Assembly (NCBI GenBank): GCA_006538405.1
Contig: BJKQ01000006.1
Location: 1,325,001 to 1,389,000, forward strand
DNA from: Hansfordia pulvinata
Taxonomy: Eukaryota; Ascomycota; Sordariomycetes; Xylariales
Direction of reading: 5' to 3'
DNA: 64,000 nt
Each line of letters opens with the position of its first letter. The first letter of the stretch is position 1. Positions 54,985 to 64,000 of the stretch are shown piece after piece. A program made the position numbers and the translations under genes. The notes below the pieces were generated by a model that made no database searches, was not told where the DNA came from, and worked only from the letters and a program-made list of their open reading frames with translations.

Positions 54985-57340
54985 ATGAGTGGTAGATTTC
55001 GCCATAGCGGCAGTGGCGGCTCCCTGCCTCGGCCCAGCTCATCGATGAGGGAATCTAGAGTATGGCTTCCTTTCCTGCGCGTTCCAGTATTCGCCTTCTG
55101 ATCTCTCACAGATATCTTCCCTGCGCGCCACAACCCAGCCCAGCTACGATTTTCTCACCGGCGCCGACTATTCCTCTAACGCCCACAATGGGAGACCTTC
55201 ATCGCGACAGAGCCACGCCGCCAGCGTCGCCCCCTCCCATTCCATGCGCGCAAGCTCCCGCGAGAGCTCCAAAGAGAACCTTGCCCCGCCCGACGCCGAG
55301 GAGTACGAGACCCAGCGAAAGCGCATAGAGGAGCTCAAGGCCGAGCTTGCAACTATGCGCTACAAATTCGAGAGCTACGAACAAGAGAAGGAGCTTGCCG
55401 CGCTCAATCATCAGAACGAACTGCGCGACGTCCGCCGCAAAGCCGAGGAGGACTTCAAGCAGAAGCAGGCCGCCGAGGGGGACAAGAACACCGCCCAAAG
55501 ACAGTACGACGCCATCCAGACCCAGCTTAATGACTCGAAGGAATCCGCCGCGAACGAGAAGCTTGCCCTCGAAAAGAAAGCCCGCGACGCCGAAGACGAG
55601 GCCCGCCTCGCGAGGGAGCAATATGAGGATCTCGCGGCTGCCAAAGACGAAGCCGACCGCATGACAAATAAACGCATGAGCGACATGGACGCCCAACTGT
55701 CCAATCTGCGGGAGCAAATACAGGAGTTCGATCAGGCCGACCAGGATCGCAAGTCATTGCTGCACCAAGCTCAAGACCAGCTAGCCGAGAAGGACAGAAC
55801 AATCGGCGATCTCGAAGCTGATGTCTTGCGCTTGAAAGCCCAGACCGGTGATGCTGATACGATCGCCGTCATCCGCCGTGAGCTTTCCGACCAGGTCCAA
55901 CACATCCGATCGCTGGAAGCCAGGAACTCGAAGCAGCACGCCGAGCTGTCGCACCTGCGGCAGATTCACAAGGCCGTGGAGGTCGTTGAGGAAGAGAAGC
56001 GCTCTCTGCAGAGGAAACTTGAGACTGCCGAAACAATGGAGGCCGAGCTGGGCGAAGCGCGGATGCAGCGTCAACGGCTGGAGGACGAGCGCCTGGCGTG
56101 GACCGCGTATCTACAGAACGCCAGCGCTCAAGATGGCGTGATGGAGTTTGACTCGCCCGAGGCGGTGGCCCGCGCGCTCGTGCAGGAACGATACAATTCG
56201 GCATCTCTGATGGAAAAGCTGGGCGACGTGCAGCCTCAGGTGGCCGAGCGTGACGAGATGATCAAGTGCCTCGAGAGCGAGAAGGCAGATCTGAACGCAC
56301 AGATTTCGAAGCTCAAATCCATCCCCGCTGCAGCCGCCGTACCTGCGTCCAAGGTCCAAGCGCGTGCCGAAAGACAAAGACTGCTGGCTACTAAAGAGAT
56401 CGAGTACCTTCGCGCACAACTGAAAACCTACGACGCCGAGGACGAGACTTTTGACACGGAGAAATATGACCAGGCCAAGGTCGACCGTGTATCAGAGCTC
56501 GAGCAGCTTGTCGACAAGTACAAGGAAGAAGTCCAAACCCTCCACTCTGAGCTGGGTGCTGCCGAATCATCTGGCTCGGCGCCTTCAGTGGCCGGCAGCA
56601 AACGCCCAAGGTCCGAGGAGGCCGAGGAAGACAGGTTGAACGAGCAGCTGGGTGAGCTGAACCGCAAACGCAGAAAGCTTGCAGACGACCTGGCCAAGCT
56701 GCAGACTGATCACCAGGTTCTGCTCAAAGAACACGAAGTCACCAAGTCTCGGCTTACGGCAGCTGAATCTGCCAACAAGACGCGAGTATTGTCCCTCCGC
56801 TCCAACCCTACGTCGGACTTCGAGGCTGTCAAGACGGAAACGCTGGCAGCGCTCAAGACGGAAAACCAACACCTTCTCGCACAGCTCCAGAAAGAAGCCC
56901 GCCGCGGCAACAACACTGTAGCAGTGATCCCCGCGTCGCAGCTCGAGGCAGCACGGCGTGAGGTGGCCGAGGCGCAGCGCGAGACGGCATCTGCGAAGAA
57001 AACGACGCGGAGGCTCAAGGAGGTGTGGGCCAGCAAGTCGCAAGAGTTCAAGGAGGCGATTTTCAGCACGCTTGGGTGGACGGTCACCTTCATCCCCAAC
57101 GGCAAGATGCGCGTCGAGTCGCTCTTCCACCCCTCCCAGGACCCGGACGAGCACGAGAACAGCATCGTGTTCGACGGCGAGCGCGGGACCATGAAGGTCT
57201 CGGGCGGGCCCCAGAGCCCCTTTGCTCGCCGCATCGACGACCAGATCCAGTTCTGGGTCCGCGACAAGGGCTGCATTCCTGGCTTCCTGGCGGCTCTGAC
57301 GCTCGAATTCTACGAGGAAAGCGTGAACGGGGGGACCTGA
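54985..57340 (+). CDS. MAD1: Spindle assembly checkpoint protein Mad1
   Basis: A 767-residue coiled-coil protein that recruits Mad2 to unattached kinetochores and the nuclear pore. Exon 1 is 54985-55059 (MSGRFRHSGSGGSLPRPSSS..), intron GTATGG..CAG of 52 bases, exon 2 55112-57340. A basic, Ser-rich N-terminus with PSYDFLTGADYS leads into almost unbroken heptads from about 85 to 640. The Mad2-interaction motif region is KTRVLSLRSNP, followed by a second coil. The RLK motif that binds Bub1 is present in TRRLKEVWASK. The C-terminal RWD-like head reads FKEAIFSTLGWTVTFIPNGK, then RVESLFHP and GFLAALTLEFYEES. Order and length agree with fungal Mad1. Confidence 0.93.
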
Positions 57341-58330
57341 GATGGCGGATCGCTGCTTTCCGTCCGGCTGGCGGTGAGAGGAAAGATCTCACTGGGTTCC
57401 GATTTGACCATGCACACTCACAGTTTTGGGCATTAAATTTGATTGGCGGATAGTCGCGTTCGCGAGCGCGGCGTGCGGTGCGGCGAGTTGCTCGGCGCGC
57501 TTTGTGCCCCGGGGCGGATGGCACGAGCAGGCGTGTTGGCGTTTATGGATTCTACAATACCTACTACTGCCTTTGGCCGCAGTGTCTGTCTTATCAAATG
57601 CTAAAGAGTCTCTGATTGCTTACCGATGAGAATGCCCCTGACCCTTGCTCTTGAAGCACTTCCTCATATGCTTGGCAGTCTCTCGCCGGGTGTCTACCGG
57701 TCTATCTGCAGTTCATCATCCTGTCCCAAGACTGTGAGGGCCGAAAATCGCGTTGCACAGCGCGCAGCGACAGACTCGCGCTGGGCGCTCAGAAAGTCTG
57801 CAAGCATGAGATGTTGACAGCTTTCCACTTGACACAAACGCAGACCAAGAAACACATTGGACACCATCCTACACAGAAGCGAGCCTGGAACAGCTCGCGA
57901 GAGCGGACGAACGGTACTTGGGAATGCCATATAGGTTGATGTGTATATACTTGGATACATGATACATGACATGCGGTTTTGGTGGTCTTGCGCCCCGCCA
58001 GATAAAATAAAAAAAGACCATGCAAATAGATGGGAGATGCAACGGGAACCAGGCTCAGGTTCGAAACATCCGCCGCTTTTCTGGCAATGCCCCTGCGTCA
58101 GCACCCATTGGCAGACGCCGCATCGAATGCCCACGATCGAGCACCACGCTTCACCCTCGATTCTATACATACTGCTGACTCTGGGTATAGATTGCACTGT
58201 CGCTTCTGGCCCCCGATAGCCTTTCGGCCAAGGCCGAAGACCACTGGCGCACTCGAGATTGATACGGCTGGAAAGGAGAAAAAGGGAAGAGTCGCTGAAA
58301 AGAAAGAGGACCATGCTGCGACTAGGCCGA
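57341..58330. other. Convergent intergenic region
   Basis: About 990 bases between the MAD1 and SYP1 stops, presumably two 3' untranslated regions. No gene seen. Confidence 0.5.
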
Positions 58331-61217
58331 CTACTTGGCCTCGAATTTGCCGCTGACAAGTCGGCGACTGTGCGGGACCTCGACCCAGGTGCTGCTGTCC
58401 GACGACGGAGCAGGCGTGTCGTCCGCAAATGGGTCGTCGTCATCAATCTCCTTGCCCTTGCCCTCCTCGAGCCGGGCCACCGAAATGTCGGAAGCCGACC
58501 CGGTACCGGCCGACGGGGTAAACTCCCATCTGGCCTCGACGACACCAGGCAATGGCTCTGCGCCCTGCTCTCCCACAACACGGCACACAATCTTGTTCCA
58601 CTCGTCAGACTGAGGCGATAACGTTACATCCCCCAGTCTCCAGTACACAATGTGCTTGTCCTTGAGGTGAGTACCCGAGGGCTTAGTCTGCACACCCGAA
58701 GCCTTGCCCTCATAGGTGACAAACAGAACGAAGTTGTGGAGGTGGATTGGGGCGCCTGCGGGACCAGCGAAGCGGAACGCTGGGTTGGCCTTGTACTGCA
58801 GGAGAAGACCCAACTTGTCGCCTTGGGGCTTCCACGCCGGGTTGATGAGAACGGGCACGTGCTCGGCAGGAGCAGGAGCCGGGTCAATGTGCAGGCGATA
58901 GGAAAAGCCGATGGTGGTCTTCTGGATGTGGGCAAGGTCAAGAGTGAACCGATCAGGGTGTTCCGGGTTGTCATTCGTGACGAAGATGCGATTGGGACCG
59001 ATGGCCTCGAGGGCGGGGAAGTTGTTGATACGGATGGGCACATGGGCTATTTCGAGTTTCGAGTCAGCAGAGCGATTCATAGTGCTTGCAAAGGGCAACT
59101 CACTGGGAGAACTGAATTCCGAGCCATTGAAAGCAAAGGCTATCTCGCCATTAACCTTGGTAGACTTTACCTCGCCACCATCAGCGAATTGGGCAGAAAC
59201 TGTCTCGATCACCGAGGCATTCAAGCCCGGCTCATGCATGTCGGGGTGCTTGGCTACAGTTGTTCCGCCCAACGAGTTGCTGGAACGGACAGACTGGGTA
59301 TCTGAGCCAGCCATGCTGGCTTCGGACGAGACATTGGGGATGCCAATGGGCCTCGGCAGCTGTGCGGCAGCGGCGGGGTTGGGGAAAGGCCCACTGGAGG
59401 CAGGTCCCTCAGCGACAGTGGCAGGCATGTAGATGGTGTTGCGCACATCCCGACGGCCACGAACGGTGCCAGTGCGCCTCGAGGGCATGCCCATGGCTAG
59501 GCTGCTGGCGACACTCGACAAGGCCGCTTTCTTGGCATCTGGGTCCTCTTCAACCACAGGGTCCTTTTGGATATTCAGCTTGAAGAGCTGATCGGCTTCT
59601 TCCCCTGCGGCATCTTTCTCAGCCTGAGAGATAGGATCGCTGAATGCGGCAGGGACGCTGAAGCCTTCCGAGTCTCGTTGGGGCTCCTGATGGGACGGGG
59701 GAGGGCCCGGCGGGGGCGGTACGTCCGACACGTCGGCTGCCGCCGCACCGGAAGCGCCATTCATGTGAGAGGAGGTGCTGGTCTTGCCAGGCGCGTCGCG
59801 AGAGCCGTCACCGCCAGTGCCATTGGTGCCGTCATTGCTTTCTCTGGTTTGGTTTTCGGGAATCGGAGACACATGGTCGTGACTGGGAAGCTCCGCCAGA
59901 GCACCCAGCCTGCTGTACGCAGACTGGTCGGCGAGATTGCTGGCAGACGCGCGCGGCGACAAGCCCGGGCCATTAGCACTTTTGCTGGCTCGGCTGAAAG
60001 GGCTCTTCCCGGGAGACAGGGCGCCGAAGCCACCGTGGACACTTTGACGCCGCCGTCCCAGCATGGTACCGATCCGGCTCCTCAGCTTGTTCTCTTGCGG
60101 TGCTTCCCTCGGGACGGAGTGGTCGCTCTGGTTGTCGGGTAGCGTCACGGGCGGGACTGGTGGGGGAGGCTCCTGTATGCTGGGTGGTGCCACCGAGTGC
60201 GCGTTGGAGCTGCTCCCGCCAACGCTGACGGATTGTCGCCGGGATTGAGCGGTCGGGCGCTTTTCGATCTTGGGCCGGCCGCCTGTCGTTTTGGCGACGA
60301 ATTGTTGTATCTCGTTACCAGTGTTGAAGTCCAGAATGCTGTTCAGGACGCCCTCGGCCTCAGACTGAAGCTGCTGCGCCTGTTCGCCGGTATACGTGCC
60401 GTACTGGGTCATGGCATCTCGCAGCTGGTTCAGTCGCTTCTCGTCAAGGGCCTGAAGCGACTCGAAGACGAAGGGGGCCTGCGACTCCCACTGCTGAGTA
60501 GCCGAGTCGAGCCTGGCAGCTGCCGCGTCCACCTTCTGGGCGCTGGCCTTGCCGGCCTTCCTCCCCAAGCGCTCCGACTTGTCCTGCGCGTCCTCGAGTT
60601 CCTTGGCCATGCTCTGGAGGTTACCCTGGATGGTCTGCATGCTCTGCATTTCTTTCTGCTGGTGGAAGCCTCGGAGAGGCCCCTCCACATCCTTGTCGAT
60701 CTTGGAGGCGAAGACGTGGTGGGCCATGGCGAGCGACTCGACCGAGTTCACGATCTTATCCCATTGGACCTGGAAGGTGCTGCACGCGGTTGTGGGTTAG
60801 CCTTGACCCGACATCACAAAGGGGTGCGCGCATAGGCGACATCTATAAAGGCGGGCATACCCAAGCTCGGATTGCGCATTGGGGACGCGGGATTGGGCCA
60901 GCCTCCTGAGGCCAGTCACGTAGGCCTCTTCGACTTTGCGACGTTCCTGTACGGAGGCGATCGACGGTCAGCGGCTGGACACAGACGGGCAACAAGGAAT
61001 GCTCGGGTCGGGCGGTACCTGCAGCCAGTCGGCGATCTCGTTGTTGGTCTTATTTATGCGGCGAACCCGGTCGTTGAGCGTTTGGGCGGCGTGACCCGGT
61101 TGCAGGTTGGCCTGAGCAAGCTGTGTTAGCTGGACGAACCGATAGTGGCGCATAACAACGGGGGTCGAGAAGGCGTACCAGCATGGCCGGGTATTCGGCC
61201 CGCGACATGTCGTCCAT
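58331..61217 (-). CDS. SYP1: Syp1-like F-BAR and mu-homology endocytic protein
   Basis: An early endocytic adaptor of the FCHo/Syp1 family, 869 residues, that bends membrane and binds cargo at cortical patches; it also affects septins. Exons read leftward: 61179-61217, 61019-61111, 60861-60946, 59104-60779 and 58331-59046. The start MDDMSRAEYPAML and LNDRVRRINKTNNEIADWLQERRKVEEAYVTGL is the F-BAR N-terminus. The F-BAR helices run to about 280 (AHHVFASKIDKDVEGPL). The middle (about 280-600) is disordered, Ser/Pro-rich with PPPPVPPV and PPPPGPPPS stretches for SH3 binding. The C-terminal mu-homology domain includes VPIRINNFPALEAIGPNRIF and VARWEFTP-like strands (EARWEFTP). The last intron (57 bases) is in frame without a stop, so I could also be wrong to remove it. 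Confidence 0.92.
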
Positions 61218-62610
61218 GGCGAAGGTGATTCGGCCTCGCGTAGCAGAAAGCTGTCGACGGGGGCGCGAGATGGCGATGGGTCGGGAAGTAGTGGAAATCA
61301 CAGGCAGGCGAGCGCGCAGCAGTGGAGGAGGGGTGACATGGGCGGATCGTCAACAATGGCGACACACACACGAGGTGGAGTGGACGGAGAGGGCGATGAG
61401 ACAGGGAACAGTTTAAGTGGACGAGGGCTGCGCGAGGGCGGCCGGCGGAAGGGTTGAGGCTGCGGAATTGTGTAGACGTGAAGAAGACGGGAGAACGTGT
61501 GCGGCTGAGCAGCTGGCAGCTGTGTAGTGGTCGAGAGATTGGAAGTGGTGAGCGAGGGGCAGAGAGAGGGCAGTGAGCCCGTAGGTACGGTATTCTGAGG
61601 TGCTTCGGCCCAGATCAGTGTCAGGATGCAGGCATGGCTGGGGATGGCGACAGGATGGGGCGGATTTCGAGCAGCGTCGGGTGCTGTCCAGCGCTGACGA
61701 ACCTCTGCGGCGGCCCCGTCCGCCGAGCGTGCGTGCGACGGCCGCGCATCGACTGACTGTGGGGACTGGGGTACATGGGTGTGCTACGAGAGGTACAGGT
61801 CGAGAGGTTCTCGACCGGCAGTGACGGTGGCAATACGGTAGAGCTTGTCGCGAACAGTCTGGTTGGAAGGTTTCCCGCTACAGACACGGCCTTCGCGCCG
61901 CTGCCGGCACTAAGGTTCCCACTCGTAGGTCTGGACCGAGTGTACGAGCACACTGACCCGGCGAAAGATGCCAAGCCAGTCGTTCCGTCTTCTGTTCTGA
62001 TACCGTTTCGTTTCGACGGAGCACCCGGATCTGACAGACTCTACCAGCTCTTGACAGCTCCCGGAAGCTCCAGCGGCAGCTGTCGGCTTCGTAACCAAAG
62101 AATCCACGCCAGGCTATCTTGGGCTAGCCCATGTCGTCACTGGGCCTCCCCCGTTGCTATGCAGCGTGCGCCCATCGCAACCGGTTCCTGCCCAAGACAG
62201 ACAGACTGTGTGACTGTGTCTGGGCCTGTCGCCGACGACGCCTCGTTAACGTGCCTCATGAACGTGCCTTGTTAACGTGGTGCGTGGTGCGTGAGGTGCA
62301 AGGCCTGCCATCAAAATACCCAAGCGACTGCATCTTGTTATTGGAAGGCTGGCGTTCATAGCTGGTCCACCACCACCACCACCACCAACACCGACGCCGG
62401 CGACCACCCGTACCGAGGCATCCGTTGTCCACGTAGAGGATCGTCCCCAAGTAAATGAACTCGCATCCCCCCCAGACTCTCGCCTGGACTCTGCACTCTG
62501 CAAAGACCACGCTGTCTCGGGCTTGCATGAACCAGACCCCGTGCCCGCTGGCCGGTGTGAAACAACTGCCTTTCTCCGGGGCTGATTCGGAAACACGCCC
62601 GAGCGCCGCC
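61218..62610. other. Divergent intergenic region of SYP1 and the CAK-like kinase
   Basis: About 1.4 kb. An in-frame ATG upstream of the kinase at 62455 would add 52 residues, but the ATG at 62611 has the better context. CACCAC runs near 62370-62388. No other gene seen. Confidence 0.5.
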
Positions 62611-64000
62611 ATGGCTCCGGATCCCGACTGGAGGTCCTTGCTGCCGTCCACCGACCGATACGACAACATCCAAGCAATGTACGCCGCCTGTCCCTGTATC
62701 CAACTCTCTTTTTATTAATAGATTCTTCTTTTTTCCATCGATCAGCCAGCTCGTGTGCGACCCGAGTCACAAGTCTGCCTTTGCTATCGAGGACGAGGCC
62801 TACAGAAGCTCCAATTCTCGTGTAAGTAGTCTGTGATGTCGTCAGAGGAAGAGAAGCCGGACGTTGGGGCTTGGGCCAATTGCGCCTGGACGAGAAGCTG
62901 GCCGCAATGCCCCGTTCTGAGCATCTTTGTTAATGATTTGGCAGGACGAGTACGATGCCGCCTGTCTCAAAGCTAAAGCCCATCCTGCTCGGCAGGACGC
63001 TCCCGCGAGCCCCGAGCGGGAGACTTCAGCCTCGCCGGGCGAGCAGATCGGCGCCTACGCAAACTGCCACTACATCGCCAGCGGCGCCACGGCGCAGGTC
63101 TACCGCTCTGGCAAGGTTGCTCTCAAGGTCATCGTCGAGACGCGCAACATCGAGCCCCACAACCCGGCCCGGGAGGCCAAGATCTTGGGGCTGCTCGACA
63201 AGCCCGTCATAACCCTGCTCGAGACCTTCCGCGACAGCCAGGAGCAGCTCACGCTGGTCTTCCCTTACATGCCCCTGAGCCTGGAAGCCCTTCTCGACCG
63301 GGGCTCTCTATCCAGGGCCACCACGGGGGTCGTGTTCCGCCACCTGTTCGCGGCCCTGCGGGACATCCACGGCCAGGGCATCATCCACAGGGACGTCAAG
63401 CCGTCGGCGATCCTCCTCGAGTCGCCCGAAGGCCCGGCCTACCTGTCCGACTTTGGCACGGCGTGGCACCCCACGCTCTCGGCCGCGTCCGAGCCCGCGG
63501 CCGCCAAGATCCTGGACGTGGGCACCGGCCCGTACCGGGCCCCCGAGGCGTTGTTCGGGAACAAGGCCTATGGCCCGGCGCTCGACATGTGGGGCGCCGG
63601 CGTGGTGCTTTCCGAGTGCTGCCGGGCGATGTCTTCGAGCGGTGGCGAGGGGACCGGCGCCATCTTCGAGTCGCGCGCGGCCCACGAGGACGGCAACCAG
63701 CTGGGCCTGATCCTCAGCATCTTCAAGACCATCGGCAGCCCGACGCGCGAGTCGTGGCCCGAGGCCCGGGCCTTCAAGACGGCCCCCTTCGACATGTACC
63801 GGGTGTTCGAGGGCCGCGCGTGGCCCGAGCTGCTCCCCGGCGCCGACGAGGGGCTCCGCGACCTGGTGGCCCGGCTCGTCCGGTACGAGAGCGGTGAGCG
63901 CGCGACGGCCGCGGCGGTGAGTCCGCCCCTTTCCTGCCGGGATGGCGGGACCTTGTTTTGCTGACGTCTATAGGCTCTCAACCATAACTGCTTGCAGGCA
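62611..64000 (+). CDS. CAK-like protein kinase (Cak1/Csk1 type), cut by the window end
   Basis: A probable CDK-activating-type kinase. Exons: 62611-62678, 62746-62821, 62945-63916 and 63998 onward. The nucleotide loop is degenerate (YIASGATAQVYRSG, lacking the later glycines), as in yeast Cak1. The VAIK Lys is in KVALKVIVE. The catalytic loop reads IIHRDVKPSAILLE: HRD and Lys are present but the metal-binding Asn (KPxN) is Ala. DFG is present in YLSDFGTAWHP, and the activation segment ends GTGPYRAPEALFG. A CMGC-like region follows (ALDMWGAGVVLSECC, FKTIGSPTRESWPE). The start ATG has a GCCGCCATGG context. The C-terminus lies outside the window. Confidence 0.85.

Overview
The window is a gene-dense, GC-rich stretch of nuclear DNA from a filamentous ascomycete. 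The evidence is short introns (about 55-120 bases) with GTRNGT donors and CTGAC/CTAAC branch sites, and protein families typical of fungi: Alg9, Cdc4-type myosin light chain, Tam41, Mad1, Syp1, a Ctk2-like cyclin and a CAK-like kinase. Codon use and gene content suggest Sordariomycetes, possibly Hypocreales; that placement is inference. I found no transposon, tRNA, rRNA, CRISPR or viral sequence.

Layout. 1-17.7 kb: the 5' end of an unplaced gene, ALG9, an MFS transporter, a D-2-hydroxyacid dehydrogenase, a DHH-family phosphoesterase, a dienelactone-hydrolase-like protein, a CoA-binding protein and a SAM methyltransferase. 19.5-27.5 kb: the Cdc4-like light chain, an M3 oligopeptidase and a large secreted protein of unknown function. 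27.5-34 kb: a gene-poor accessory segment with a relic of an FAD-linked oxidase and an unusual PLP-fold ORF lacking its catalytic lysine. 34-46.3 kb: a secreted GH3 glycosidase, a hexapeptide-repeat acetyltransferase, and two neighbouring genes loaded with trinucleotide repeats (an alpha/beta hydrolase and a secreted protein). 47-64 kb: mostly conserved housekeeping genes, namely a CTD-kinase cyclin, an LRAT/PPPDE-like protein, TAM41, MAD1, SYP1 and a CAK-like kinase cut by the window end. TAM41/MAD1 and SYP1/kinase are divergent pairs sharing upstream regions.

Five genes (ALG9, DHH, CoA-binding, alpha/beta hydrolase, repeat-rich secreted protein) are broken by nine single-base deletions. Each lies in or beside a homopolymer run, and adding one base per site makes every exon phase agree. 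This looks like sequencing error more than pseudogenes. There is no operon structure; the genes act in separate processes (ER N-glycosylation, mitochondrial cardiolipin synthesis, spindle checkpoint, endocytosis, cytokinesis, transcription elongation, secretion).

The most striking feature that is not a gene is an octamer, TACTCGTA/TACGAGTA, found by eye at 18 intergenic loci and in no coding exon. At two of these it forms the perfect 14-bp palindrome TACGAGTACTCGTA.
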